From: Piezodorus guildinii
Taxonomy: Eukaryota; Arthropoda; Insecta; Hemiptera; Pentatomidae
Assembly: GCA_023052935.1 (NCBI GenBank)
Contig: CM041292.1
Span: 133,810,951-133,874,950, forward strand
Reading direction: 5' to 3'
DNA: 64,000 nucleotides
The notes beneath the pieces were generated by a model. It did not search any database and had not been told where the DNA came from. It saw nothing but the letters and a program-made list of their open reading frames with translations. The translations under genes were made by a program, and so were the position numbers. Below are positions 1 through 12,079 of this stretch, piece after piece (position 1 is the first letter of the stretch; each line of letters begins with the position of its first letter).

Positions 1-164
1 TAAACTAAGTTTTCAGACATTTTCTTGGAAGAAATCAACATGCCTAACTTCTTCTTTCTGCAAATCTGCCCAAAATTATTTTACTTTTAATACGACATAT
101 TTATTTTCCTTTGTAATACCAATTTAGTAAAGTATTTATTTAAACTGACCGTGTTGAGATAATG

Positions 165-560
165 ATTAAAAATGATCCATAAAATGGATTAAGCAATTTC
201 TTGAAGACTTATTGGAAAAAAGGTTGGTAGAAGATATTGAATAATTGATACTAATGATTACATGCATCTGTATAATAAAGGGAAAATACCGGTGAGTGGA
301 GAAACTAGACCAACAGTAGCACTTATTTAAGTTAGCTCTTGAGTCAATTGTGTTTTCAGGAATAAATAGAGATGAAAGGTTATATCTACTCCTGGCTGCT
401 ACTTGAGGAATATTGAGGTCTTGTATGTATGATTTCATCGGTGAAAAGGGCATTTAGGATTTTTCGGAGGGTTTTGGATTTGCTAGGGTTGGATGCGGAA
501 GGATTTTGATTATTTGGTGGATTCCGGGGTTTGGAGTTGAATTAATTATCTGTAGTTGCA
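165..560 (-). pseudogene. Jockey-like reverse transcriptase relic, C-terminal part
   Basis: Read on the minus strand, this stretch holds the conserved tail of a Jockey-type reverse transcriptase in two frames: SKTLRKILNA in one, then YIQDLNIPQVAARSRY in the next. The same order of motifs ends ORF2 of the better-preserved element at 55329-58026. A frameshift and several substitutions make it non-functional. It is a 5'-truncated, decayed non-LTR copy; its exact ends cannot be placed. Confidence 0.6.
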
Positions 561-1559
561 ATACTAGACAAAATTGAGTCAGAAAATGATTTATGACTTC
601 CTAACTGTAATATTTTAGATTGAAGTGTAGTTGTTAATCATTAATAAAGTATAATACTATCGGAATAATTTATAAATGTAATTACATTTTATTTAAGAAT
701 AGCATTGGCACTTCGTTTTTTTTAAACCGTAATGTGTTTTTTTTTACACCCATCAACTTCATAAAGAACCATTGAATACGATAGTATAAGTTTCGATTGT
801 AGCGTGGTAGGTATGATAAATAGAGTAATACCCAGCGGCATCTCTTTCTAGCTTGATTCCTGATTCCTATTTATGCCACGAGGTCTCTCATTCAACTTCT
901 TTTCAGCCTTTGATATATGTTGTGAGACATTTCGGTAGTAGCCATGTTCTGTATTAATGTGTTAGTATGTGGGTATAAGAAACACCAAGATGAAACATTC
1001 ATAGAAGGTTCAGATTTGTTCGTTGACTGTTGACATATGAAGGTCTGCGTGTAGAGTATTTTTTCTGACGTACCATGAAGAATTTTTAATAGTTCTGAAA
1101 GTTTTTGGAAAAATTTAGCATTGACAGATAAATCGGAACGTAGCATATGTAAATTGAATCAGTGTTAGCCTAACTTTGACATCAGAAGTTTGCTTTACAT
1201 CTCTGTGTCTTGACTGACTTCCCTTGGCATGCTTCTAAACAAGACTAAAATATTACGAATGAGCTTATGAGTAGATTCCGATCAGTAGTACATATATTTA
1301 AACGCTACAAACTTCCATTCCACTGACAATCTCATTTATATCACGATTACGAATGTACACTTCAAACAGTCCAATAATCTCAACCTCCCACCCTTACAAA
1401 CCGTAGTATTTTCGAGAACCTTTAATACTCCTTATTATATCCCAAACAAAATTAACCATAAAAACTTCAATATCATATTTATTGCTTCTTTGGTCTGAAA
1501 CAGGTATAACTCAATTAATCTCAAAACCACACAAGTCCATAACCTTCCTTCCCTGAAAG
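561..1559. other. AT-rich stretch, no recognised gene
   Basis: I see only AT-rich sequence with T-runs near 715-750 and short chance open frames. No splice-flanked coding signature, RNA gene or repeat shared with the rest of the window was recognised. Confidence 0.5.
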
Positions 1560-2115
1560 GTCTAGACTGGATAAATCTGAAAAGAAGATGCAAATTCAAT
1601 ACTCCTTGTTTCTTCCCTTGTCTTTACCAACTTTGACTACGGTTGCGAGGTGTACAGCGGACTTTCAGGTGAGCTCGAAGCAAAACTCGATTATTATATG
1701 ATAGTATTATGAACTGTGGGATACGATTTGTACTCGGGATCACCAGAGACACGCATATAACCCAGTATTACGCCGGGTGGTGGCTTTAAGGTGGATTTAT
1801 CCTCGTTACAGATGCCAGTATTTCCTAGCTTCCTTCCTCTACCAGGTTATCAGAACTCATTGTCTGAGCTATATCTTCCAATCCCTTCAATTTAAATCAT
1901 AAATTCAGTCCCCTTCTACCAGATCCCCTCTTTCTGACCTCTACCCTCCTCTTCACCGTATTGCTGGATTTGACAAGTCCTTTTTAACTAAAGCAACTTC
2001 TTCTTGGAATTCTATCCCTCCTGAGATCCGTCAAGTAAAAGATGCGTTCTCCTTCAAATCACTCCTTTTCCAACCACCTTCTCCTTACCCAGTCAAACAG
2101 ACAATAACCTCAAAC
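1560..2115 (+). pseudogene. Non-LTR retrotransposon relic, RT C-terminal region
   Basis: Broken plus-strand frames show motifs typical of the end of a non-LTR reverse transcriptase: FDYGCEVYSGLSGELEAKLD near 1630-1690, then LSDLYPPLHRIAGFDKSF and SWNSIPPEIRQ near 1935-2035. The frames are interrupted by stops and frameshifts. The clade is CR1, I or Jockey-like and cannot be narrowed by eye. It lies directly upstream of the 5' end of a Jockey family-2 relic at 2136. Confidence 0.65.
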
Positions 2116-2135
2116 TACAGATGCTAGAAATACCA

Positions 2136-3870
2136 GATCAGCTGATGCGCTCGATGATGACAGTCATACGTTAATTCGTCTTTCAGTTTTATTTGCTTTT
2201 TTCAGTAGGAATTCGGTTGAATTCAGTCTGGAAAACATCACTAGACTTTAAGAAAACCACAGCAGTGAATATTGGAGAAATATGAAGAAAAGTGAAAGGA
2301 GGGTCACTGATCAGTGCCGCTAGTTCGGCAAGCTCGGGCTTGCTTTTCTTTTACTTATCTTTCTTTTATTATTTTTCCTTCTCATTCTCACTTCATTATT
2401 TGTTCATTTATTTATTTATTTTTTTAATCAATGCGATATTTTCTTCAAGTAATGTCCTCAAAAGGTAAAAGATCTAGATCTGCAAGTTCAAACTCGTCAC
2501 CCAAGAACAGAGACCTCACCGTGAAAATAATAAAAAAATGATTCCACCAGCGACCGCTTCAGCTACCTCTTTAGGATCTGAACCACGACCAAGCACAAGG
2601 AATAATTGATGAATCGCCGTTTTTTACATCGAACCAATTTCAGATCCTCCAAAATGAAAAAGAAACCATGGAATCTTCTACTATACCCAGGGAACCACAG
2701 CCTCCACCAATATTTGTTAAAAATATTAAAAAATTTCAACTACTGTGTGCGCATTTAAACAAATTAACCGATCCTAATAGTTATTCTTGCATAAGTAGAA
2801 CCAGTGATACTAAAATATCCCCCACTACCACCGAAACCTACAAAAAAATAGTAAAATATCTGACATTTCGTTATTGTATACGTTTATTTAGTTTGGTTTC
2901 ATTTTATGTAATTTGACATTTCTTTTCTTTATATTGTAAATATTGTATGAATGGGATCCTTTAGCAATATTATTATCGTCCATTGTGACAAACTGTAATA
3001 CATAAGAAAAAAAAAATATCTGACTGAGACCGAAGCTTATTTTCATACCTATCAGTTACGCCATAAGTTCGACATTAGTTACAGCTATCAAAGAAGAACT
3101 TATGGAGATAGGCTATAATGTGCGGCAAGTCACCAATGTCCTAAAAGATAAAATTCCACTGCCTCTATTCTTCGTGGACTTGGAACCATCAGCAGGAGTT
3201 GAAACAATTTAAGGCCTCAATAGATTGTAGTATACTAGTGTGAGAGTTGAGAAACCTTACACTAAGAAAGAAATAGTTCAGTGCCATAATTGTCAGGCAT
3301 ACGAGAAGTTATTGCCACCACACACCTCGCTGTGTAAAATTCGGTGAAGAAACATCAGTCAGAAGAATGTACAAGATCAAGATTAACACCCGCTGTTTGT
3401 GCTCTGTGCCTCAAGGACCACCCGGCTTACTACAAAGGATGTCAAATCTACAAGAACCTCAAAACCATATACCAAAAACCTCAGAGTCTGGATGAAACAG
3501 CTGAACCGATCAGAAGTAGAAGACAACCTTCAAAAATAATTGATTCCAATGTAATGACTTCACCTAACTCCTTATCCATTCTCCTTTGGAATGCGGATGG
3601 TGTTAGAAATCACACCGACGCTTTTCTTGAAATACAAAAACGTTGATGTAACACTTATTACTGAAACTAGACTAACCACAAAACAGTTCTTCAAAATACC
3701 TCAATACGTAACATACCATACAGACCACCCAGACGGAAAACCCCATGCCAGTACTGCTGTAATTGTGCACCAGTCCCTATCCCACCACTTACTCCCAGTT
3801 CCCTCCTATGATTTCCTACAGTGCACCGCCATAGTAATCAAGACTTTTTCTTTTCCGATCTTTAACCCTC
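2136..3870 (+). pseudogene. Jockey family-2 element, decayed copy (5'UTR, ORF1, start of ORF2)
   Basis: This copy aligns through its length with the better-preserved element at 61127-64000. Both begin at the same GATCAGCTGATGCGCTCGAT sequence, which suggests a true 5' end. ORF1 remnants run from about 2431, including PPPIFVKNIKKFQLLCAHLN and the third zinc knuckle (CALCLKDH near 3400), but stops and indels break the frame. The first part of ORF2 is recognisable at 3555-3860 (ILLWNADGVRNHTDA, then VTLITETRLT in another frame). The copy stops inside the endonuclease domain and is interrupted by a small retroposon at 2865-3012. Confidence 0.85.
2865..3012 (+). mobile_element. Short poly(A) retroposon nested in the Jockey relic
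   Basis: A 148-bp insert ends in a run of A and is bounded by a 12-bp target duplication, AAAATATCTGAC, at 2853-2864 and 3013-3024. The intact family member at about 61885-61905 has this site once and uninterrupted, so the insertion is proven by comparison. The insert itself matches nothing recognised here; it is probably a 5'-truncated LINE end or a retroposed transcript. Confidence 0.8.
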
Positions 3871-3875
3871 TTTAA

Positions 3876-6060
3876 ATGATTCATTATGCACCGTGCAATC
3901 TTACTCCATATTTATTTGTTATATGGTAGTAAATTTCAATAAATTAACCTAAAAGTTTCAAAGAAAATAAGCGAAGAAAATAAAGAAGGCTTTTCTGAAG
4001 ACAGGTATGAGCATTCCATTTAATAATAACTTCTCGCCTTACACAAGGCGGGAACTTTCAAATAAGCATTTATTAAAGGTAATAAAAGAGGCATCTCACT
4101 AATTGTTCCTGAAAGCTGAGACAACATCAATTATGCTTCATCTTTCTAAATCATAGAAGGGCGAATCTTGTTAAACAAAAGGCGATGATTGTTTTCTCCG
4201 ATTAATTAAAGGATCGTTGTTAAATATAATAATCCATCAGTTTCATATTATTCTTTGATAAATGTACTAAATGAATTTAATGGAAAAGCTCTTTTTGTTG
4301 AAAAATCCTGCTTGCGTTCACAAAAATAATTCAATACCTTTAATTGATATATATTTTTTGTTGATGTTGATTTCTTTTCCAATTTTTTTTAATAGACAAA
4401 TAATTTTTTAATGACATCTTTTATTAAAAGGTATTTTGATAGTTAGTCATTTATGACCCATCTGATATTAGCAATGAAGTAATATATCGTATCCAACTCT
4501 TTTTCTGGTTTAAATCTTGAAACCGTGTTATCTCCTGAACTTTAGCCTATATTATGGTATATTAATTTAATATTTATTTGTGCAATATGGATCTATCAAT
4601 ATACTTGAGTATAGTTGACATAAGAGGTTAGAAAAAGAAACTAGAAGCCAAACTTTGAAGATTTCTTAGATAGCAGGCCATTTTTTTTTAAAACTAATTT
4701 GAAAATATGCAACTAAATTCTTTAGAATAGTGAGCGGGGTAATCTGTGATCATATCTAATTATATTATTAATAATGTAACGGTTTTAGATTGAAGAATGC
4801 AACATTATGTTTGCTTGATAAAGTGAATAGATTTCCTTTACCATGAGTATAGTCTGCGCAAATGTTCGTGTTAACTTTCATGTTAAAATCTAGGTATTTT
4901 CAAGAGAATTATTTTTTATCAATATCATTCAACTTATAAAGAATATTCTCATAAACTAAATATTTTTCTTGAAATCTATAGGTATTTTTATTATTTACTT
5001 TATTTATGAAGGGAATAAATTAAACGGTTAGGATTTATTCATTAAATGTTAACACAAACAACTCAAAATATGAAATGTATAAAAGTAAATGAAATCGAAC
5101 ATAACTAATAAATAATAAAGAAATTGAATGAGAAATCCTTTTTTCGGGGTTTTCAATTCATTCACTATACATACATAATGTTGTACCAAAAGTAGACAAG
5201 TATCTTAAATAACCACATGAAAACATAAACATGGGATATAATTTCACATTAATAAATGAAAAAAATAAATATAAAAATTTCCTCAAATGAAGATATTAAT
5301 TTTTCTAGTTCGATAATTATCAATATATTATTACATTAGTAAATAAATAGATATATCACCACGTTTTCATGGGAGTATAATATTAACATGTCAATAATAT
5401 TCAAAAAAGAAATAACAACCAGTTTATGCGTTTAACTATTCAAGAGACATGCGATCACTCATGAAATTTAAACAATGGAACTCAAAATTATGGTTTCTAT
5501 TTTAAAAAGTCATTTAGTCATTTTTTATATGACTAGGTCTGTTGAGGATTGATCGCTTTTGTAATTTGTCCACAAAAAATATTGGAACTTTCAATGCAAA
5601 AAAATAGGTAGATTTAATCAATAAAAGACTGCTATGTGCGGCATTTTTTGTATTTGCTGTTTGGTTACTTACTATGTGGAATAATTACTAATCATATTTA
5701 TTTTTTTTAAAACAACTTAAATTGGTGACTGGTACTTACCAAAGTTTCTCAAGGCCGTAAAATCTGCCAGTTATATGTCAAGTTTCTATACCTCACTATT
5801 TTATAGATTAATGCAAGGATAGGATCATAATATTTACTGATATAATTTAATGCATCAAGATATAAAACAGAAAAGCAAATATAATAAAAATAAACTAAAT
5901 CCAATGGTATAATCTCTCTGTAAGAAACTTGATACGGTCCCGTCATCTTGTGTCTCGAATATTTATTTTTGTCAAAGATTGTGGAAAATAACTTGATTAG
6001 AACTAAATACCCCATTAGAATTCCATTAGGACACTATCTATCGATCCTTCTTCACAGTCA
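3876..6060. other. AT-rich intergenic stretch
   Basis: No gene or RNA was recognised. A short segment at 5163-5260 resembles, in reverse orientation, sequence at about 34450-34530 (shared GTACCAAAAGTAGA), so an old dispersed repeat is present. Confidence 0.5.
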
Positions 6061-6076
6061 TCTTCCTTGGCAGGCC

Positions 6077-6083
6077 TATATAT
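6077..6083 (+). promoter_or_regulatory. Candidate TATA box for the secreted-protein gene
   Basis: TATATAT lies 41 nt upstream of the ATG at 6124. A start site about 30 nt downstream would give a very short 5' leader. This is a positional argument only, because TATA-like strings are common in AT-rich DNA. Confidence 0.4.
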
Positions 6084-6123
6084 TCGGCATTCGGAGTGAG
6101 AAGAAACCATTTAATGTACTATC

Positions 6124-6199
6124 ATGAGGGTATTACCACCGTTGTTTGTCTTGGCACTTTCTTGTCTGTCTGCTCGGGCTTCAGACGTCAACTTATACG
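6124..6199 (+). CDS. Secreted protein gene, exon 1 (signal peptide)
   Basis: Exon 1 encodes 25 residues plus one base of the next codon: a Met-Arg start, a hydrophobic core (VLPPLFVLALSCLS) and a small-residue cleavage region (ARAS), followed by DVNLY. This is a classic signal peptide, so the product should enter the secretory pathway. The exon ends at G6199 before the donor GTAAGA at 6200. The ATG was chosen because it starts the signal peptide and no in-frame upstream Met is near. The phase-1 end fits exon 2 at 16579. Confidence 0.75.
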
Positions 6200-6303
6200 G
6201 TAAGAGAAATTCATGCATATTGCTTTCTAAAGTATATCAACAAAAAAAACGTTGTTAAAATGTATGTTCACTTATTTACACCTTTAAGTAGCTTCACTCT
6301 ATT

Positions 6304-7270
6304 TACTTTCACTTACCTATGTATAAAATATACAGTAAGGGAAAGTATTGGGATCGTGAACATTTTTCGAATTCGAGTTTTCATTGTAAATACACGCTTT
6401 AGGTTAATCTGAGTCCAAATGACCAAGTCCAGCAAAAAGGTCTCTGTTTCCGTGTGTGTGTAGTATGTCTAGCATGAAAATGAAAAGTCGTACAATACTG
6501 AAATTTTATATTTAACACGACAACACGGTCGAGATGTTATAGCGATTTTTTCATCAAAATCAGACAACGAGGAGAGCCATTTTATACCATTTTTATTAAA
6601 CTCGCAGAATGCATGTAAAATTTAATAGGCTTTAATATGATGTAGGTTTCATTCTGATTTAAACAGTCTGACAGATTTAAAATGCTCATATTTTACATCT
6701 AGAGTACCTTCAATTTTGTAGATTTCAAAAAATTAAACACACCATCTAATTACCATTGATAAATAACGTCTAAATATTGAGCAAATTTGATAAACAACTT
6801 TTTTTTTTTTTTTTATTATTTATTGAGAAATATTACAATTTGTTACATAATGAACAGTAGTAATAGTGATGTACACATTCATAAAATATATAAAGAATAA
6901 TGATAAAGTCAAATTACATAAAATCGGAAATAAATAAATTCAAATATATACAAGAAAATAAAAATTAGTAAAAACAAAAAAACAACATGATAAACAACTA
7001 AAGGAGAAGAGAGCAAAAATATGTTCTTATGTTTTTCTAACTCAAGAATAGTATGGTAGATGCATAATATACCGTTGGATAGCTAATGTTTTTAGAAAAC
7101 ATAATATGTAATACGCGGAAATTTAAAGGTTAATAGAGAGATGGAAAGCCGATAAACCTAACTGATTGTTGCAGATAAAAATATAATAGATTATTTAATT
7201 ATACACATGTTTCAATTAAAAATTCTCAAATTGATTTTAACAACAGAAGTAAATGAAAGTCGTGTGTTTT
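6304..7270 (+). repeat. ~950-bp AT-rich dispersed repeat, copy a
   Basis: The copy starts with ACTTTCACTTAC followed by an imperfect palindrome ending GTAAGGGAAAGTA, and ends with GTAAATGAAAGTCGTGTGTT. Homologous copies lie at 13356-16478, 40634-41578 and 45960-46590, with a fragment at 42046-42170. Inverted ACTTTCACTTAC motifs near both ends suggest a non-autonomous DNA transposon. No protein is encoded. It is interrupted by a retroposon at 6800-6987. Confidence 0.8.
6800..6987 (-). mobile_element. 188-bp poly(A) retroposon nested in repeat copy a
   Basis: A minus-strand insert begins at 6987 and ends in poly(A), seen as a T-run at 6799-6817. An AATAAA signal (plus-strand TTTATT near 6822-6827) lies just before the tail. 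It is flanked by a perfect 12-bp duplication TGATAAACAACT at 6788-6799 and 6988-6999. Its body is AT-rich and encodes nothing recognisable. It looks like target-primed insertion of a truncated LINE, a SINE or a processed transcript. Confidence 0.8.
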
Positions 7271-7275
7271 TTATA

Positions 7276-7760
7276 TGTTATTATAATTTAGGATATTCAA
7301 CTTTTCAAGATATCCTATTTTCTTAGATAATGTATTTAATTGGGATATCACAGAATTGCATCAACATTAAAATTATGGTTTTTCACATTCCTGCCATAAA
7401 TATTTCCATTGTATCTTCTCTTCTTTTAATGAACTATCTCATTTTACAGTTAAGGACATATTGAATATGCAATATCCTTAGCGCAATAAAAAACTCATTT
7501 TGACCGATTTGGCTTTTATAAAGTTTTATTGTCAATCTGTAAGGGGAGTACTAAGGAAGCTAGAAGATAGTTTGTATAATGAAATTTTCCGAGGTGTTTG
7601 TAAAACAAAAAGATTTTTCTTGAAATATGAATGTTTATAGTAAAAAGTTCTAAATCGTTTAGCATTTTAGTTATTTTTGTGTATCTGGACTAAAGTATTA
7701 TTTTTATTGCAACTACAGCATTGTATGATAGATGTGTTGTTAATGATTAAATAAAGTTTT
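7276..7760. other. AT-rich intron sequence
   Basis: Nothing recognised beyond AT-rich sequence lying between repeat copies inside the first intron of the secreted-protein gene. Confidence 0.5.
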
Positions 7761-7765
7761 AGTTT

Positions 7766-7950
7766 ATTTATTTAACGCCTCTTTATGCTACTGTTGCTAA
7801 TCGGACGATGCTATAGTGGGAGTCCTAAATTTGCCTTTCCAGGTTTCATTAGGTTAAGGGTCTTTAACGAGTACCTGTCATCGCACAGCGTAGGGATCAC
7901 CTTTTAACGTCCCCTCCGAAGGACGGCATAACTTAGGAATTTTTATTCCC
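7766..7950 (-). repeat. Dispersed repeat with TTAAATAAATAAA tail, copy 1
   Basis: This segment matches 39790-40015 closely, including a shared block TTTAACGTCCCCTCCGAAGG. On the minus strand it ends in GTTAAATAAATAAA, a tail typical of a LINE or SINE 3' end. It runs into the N gap, so its 5' part is missing. The family could not be named. Confidence 0.7.
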
Positions 7951-8050
7951 NNNNNNNNNNNNNNNNNNNNNNNNNNNNNNNNNNNNNNNNNNNNNNNNNN
8001 NNNNNNNNNNNNNNNNNNNNNNNNNNNNNNNNNNNNNNNNNNNNNNNNNN
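7951..8050. other. 100-N scaffold gap
   Basis: Exactly 100 undetermined bases, a conventional placeholder for a gap of unknown size. It lies at the edge of a dispersed repeat. Confidence 0.98.
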
Positions 8051-9213
8051 TATACTAAACAAAATGATGCTGCCCAACTTAATTGGGTTGCTATAACACA
8101 GCATACCGATTCTTTCCTACAGGAATATTCTTAACATTTTATCTAACTATAAATACAATATTTTTTTTCCTTTTTTGCTCTTTTTAATTTTTTTTTCCCT
8201 ACTTATTTTTCCTGTTTTCTTTTTTTTTTTTTTTCTCTTTTCCTTCTCTACCGTTTTATATTTTCTTTCAAATATTTAGATATATCTATACATATACATC
8301 GAACATTAAATTTAAAAAAAAAACAACAAATTATATAAACATTAAACAACTACATACTAAAAAATCACACTATCATAAATAAAATCAATACCAAAACACT
8401 CAGCACCTAAAATCAATATCTCTATATATAAAAAATGAACAACCAGTGAATGTGCGAAGAATCTATAAACATCAGGTGATAGGCAGTGCAGTAACCAGTA
8501 CTGGCCTGAAGTCAGCGTGAATTATAAAAAATATAAATTAGCTATAAATCAGTATTACAAAAGCCGTAAATCCTCATCTATAATGTATACAGTTTTGAAT
8601 CTTTTTCAATGCTTTACATATGATTTCGTGTTTATGGCGCAAACTTTAGCAACAATACTCTGGAAAAAAGAGGGCTACGCAGAAGATATAGAAATCCACC
8701 GAGAATTGATGAAATCAACACACTACTCCTGATCTAGGTTTGCATTTTTTATATCAATTTGTCAGGAAAGAGAAACAATGCCTTAACCACCAAACTGTGA
8801 AGTACCACGAAGCAAGTACAACTGATTAATTCGAGTTAACTAGTGTAGTAGACACGCTTCTTTAGAACGATTCTTCAACGAGAGAATTATATAGAAGAAA
8901 GTGATCGAAATAATCATCCATTCACCGATCAGTGGTAATACCCTAAGAAGATTCAAGATCCCCTTTTCAGAGTTGAATTTGATTCATCTTTTAATAAAAA
9001 GGAAGATGAGGCAGCGGTTTCGTCTCTTCGTCGGCTTATCCTTTCCTTTATCACAAAGCTTAATATAAATGCCGGGAAAAGAACTTTAAAAATATATATT
9101 TATCGGAATTTAAAATTTCATATGTTTCAGAACTCTTTCGGAGAGAGAGATCGTAATTAGATTGACTCATTAATAACAATCGTACTATAGCTATCGTATT
9201 TATCTTCCTAATT
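8051..9213. other. AT-rich intron sequence with pyrimidine tracts
   Basis: Long T-rich tracts occupy 8160-8260. No gene, RNA or shared repeat was recognised. Short open frames here lack splice or family support. Confidence 0.5.
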
Positions 9214-9341
9214 TTTGGTCTATTATTTTCAATAATCAATCTTTGTCATCGACCAAAAAAAAAAAAATAACCCCTGCTCAAAATTTGAGATCTTACGGTT
9301 CCAGATGCGTAAAATCCGAATGACGATTAAAAAAAAAAATC
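9214..9341 (+). repeat. Direct repeat, first copy (~125 bp)
   Basis: Shares an ordered set of blocks with 10021-10150: TATTATTTTCAATAATCAA, ATCGACCAAAAAA, CTGCTCAAAATTTGAGA and AGATGCGTA-AATCCGAAT. A GC-rich stretch follows at 9345-9380. The spacing of about 0.8 kb could mark the ends of one decayed element or a local duplication. Confidence 0.65.
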
Positions 9342-10020
9342 GTTTGTCCGCCGTCCGCCGGCCCCGGCATTTCTCCGGACTAAATTTTTTTAAATTCGCT
9401 ACAAAAATACTAGTCCATTCAAGAATGATCCTAACTCCTAGACGTTGATATCAGCTGGTTAGTTTTAAAATGGCGGCCCATTAAAAGGATTTTATTCAAT
9501 AACTCAGTTATTTTCGGAAAAAAAAAAAAAAATCACTATTGTTTTTTAACGAAAAAAAACACGAATAATTATATAAAAGAAAAAAGAAATAAAAATAAAC
9601 CAAAAATTGAAATTTTTCACATAAATAAGCTTATAACTAAGTTATTTTTGAAGATAGAGAAAAGTGTGTATAGAGTTTTACAATGAGTAGAGCGCGATAA
9701 AAAAAAATCATTAAGTAACAGATTATTATAGATTTAATTTCACCAAAAATCGTTTATTATTGAAGAAAGAGAAAAATCGAAAAGATTTTCGTGATCAAGG
9801 CAACTCAATGAACAAAGTACAAAAAAAAAATCAAATAAAACTTTTAAAAAATAATCTTATATGATCAAGCAACAACTTATTAGGGATGTGATTCCCTGTT
9901 AACTCGGTTATTATTATTTATGATGAAGATAAAATGTAGGGTTTTCTTGAATCCGGAAATTTTATTTTAATTATTTGAAAGAAAAGAAAAGGAAATAGTA
10001 ACGCAGTTCTGTATAAATGC

Positions 10021-10150
10021 TTTTGGTTTATTATTTTCAATAATCAACTTATGTAATCGACCAAAAAAATAAATAAATAATTACCACTGCTCAAAATTTG
10101 AGAGCTTACGTTTCAAGATGCGTAGAATCCGAATAACGAATAAAAAAAAA
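10021..10150 (+). repeat. Direct repeat, second copy (~125 bp)
   Basis: Partner of 9214-9341 in the same orientation, with scattered mismatches and small indels in the A-tracts. No retroviral-type primer-binding site or coding region was seen between the copies, so an LTR pair is not supported. Confidence 0.65.
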
Positions 10151-12060
10151 TCCATTTCTCTTAATAAATAAATGAATCAAAATTATATTAAATTAAAATT
10201 AATTAAAAACTTGGTGCCGCTTGATAGAGAATTAAATTTTGGACCAAATAAAATAAGAATCATTGAATTTGGTTAACAACTAGCTTAGATATTGCGTTTT
10301 GAAATCAGTAGTAGTGTAATGATATGATGCTTTGAATTTGTACTTTTCATATTACTTAATTGTCTATCAAGAACCATATAAACAGTTTTAACCTAATATT
10401 GTAATTTGGAAATAATAAAGCATTGTGTAATAATTTGCAGCGTTTTTGTTTTCGCACTTGTCACTAGTTATCTGACAATAAACAAATGAACTAAAAGAAA
10501 CTTAAGTAGCAGGCCTGATAGGCATGCGGAAGGAAAGTACCCAGCAGAAACACTTTTTTTACATTCAAGCTGTAATTTAGCAGTTAAGATTTTATTTCTA
10601 TTTGTTATTTAATTTTACTTATTTTATTTCATGCATTTTCTTATTTATTATTTTTTTTTGCTCTTTACATATAAAATGAATGAGGTATTTTAGCTCTAGT
10701 ACTTATTGCCCTGGATAGTGGCACAATTTATTATTTATCAATAATACAATATTGAGAAAAAAATAAAAAAATTAGCAGTGGAGGTCTCTCTCTCTCTCTC
10801 TCTCATCCAGCTTCTCATCTTATAGCATAGTGATTTTTTTTTTTTTTTTTTTCATCAAGTGTCACTTATCTTTAAGACGTTAATTAATAAAAATAAAGGA
10901 GTGCTGAGTAGTACAAATCAATAATATACCAAAGTAATAAATAAACATAAAATTTCGTTCTCTCCTGACTTCAAAAGTTACATTAGGATTTTGAATTTCT
11001 CATAAACACTTGCTTGCTATTCCGTTTTACAATTCATTGTGAAAAAAAAAAAAAAACTTTAAATTGAGAACTATTGTAGGATTACGTTTGGTCGCCTTAA
11101 TGATTTTGTCAAATATGCGAAATTTCGACCTACATTGTCCTGTATTAAGTTAAAATCCAGGCTCAATAAAAAATATTTTTGTAGAAATATAATAGAAGAA
11201 AAAAAAAAAAAAAAAGGAAAGGAAAAACATACTTCAAAATAAAGCTATATATGAACCAAGAGAAGAATAGAAGAAATAGGCGAGTCTCGAAAGTTTCAGT
11301 TACTATATTAATAAAACTGTTCTGTGATCTTGGTTCGGCCAAGAGTAAATGCAGCAAACTACCCCCTGTTAACCTTCAGTGAACGCCCCTGGGAGATCTC
11401 CCCTAGAAAGCTCTTGATAACAGGATATGTCAAAGCACTCTCGGGAGACAGGCTGGGTGAAGGAAATTTTAGGTCCACGAACCTTTTTAGATATATAGGT
11501 TTTTGAACTCAAGCGACTTTGCCCCAATGACTGTACAAGGGTTATATATAATATATAAATTAAAAGATTATGGGAAAGGATATATTTAAGCGATAAGGGG
11601 AGTTTTTTTAGTTGCTCCAATTAATAATAATTAAAATATTATTTATGAACTAACTGAACATATTAAGGAGTCTACTCATTTAATATTTAATTTTACATAA
11701 TGGGTCAAAAGCCAGTAGAGAAATATGACAGAGAGAAGAATAATCGAAGGTTTTAGAAATGACAGTACAGAGCTCCTATGATTTTTTGGTGGATAGATAT
11801 CTAAAAATTTTGCGATTCCCAGGATTTATAGAATATAAAGGTAAAAAAAAAACCTGTTGGTATGGCACTGTTCTGATGATCGCAGGACAATAGATAGAAA
11901 GGAAGATAGCCAAAACAAATCGAGTATTATAAAAGTAACTAAGGTTTTCTTAATTCTATAATTAACATATATATAAAGAATTGCTCCAGACATCCTAATT
12001 TTATCATTCTGCGATTTTTAATTCAATTATAACCTTACCTGCCCTCCATCTTACATAGAT
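10151..12060. other. AT-rich intron sequence with simple repeats
   Basis: Contains a (TC)n tract at about 10786-10804, T- or A-runs at about 10832-10852 and 11041-11056, and one less AT-rich stretch at 11325-11530 that I could not assign. No convincing coding exon was seen. Confidence 0.5.
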
Positions 12061-12079
12061 GATCACCAGATACCACAAT

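Noticed and set aside
8517..8732. 71-codon plus-strand open frame in the first intron
   Set aside because: No family signature, and including it as an exon would break the exact phase match between exons 1 and 2.
9214..10150. Direct repeats as an LTR pair
   Set aside because: No primer-binding site, polypurine tract or coding sequence lies between them.
11324..11620. Overlapping open frames in a less AT-rich part of the intron
   Set aside because: No conserved motif on either strand and no splice fit to the secreted-protein gene, whose phases are already satisfied without it.
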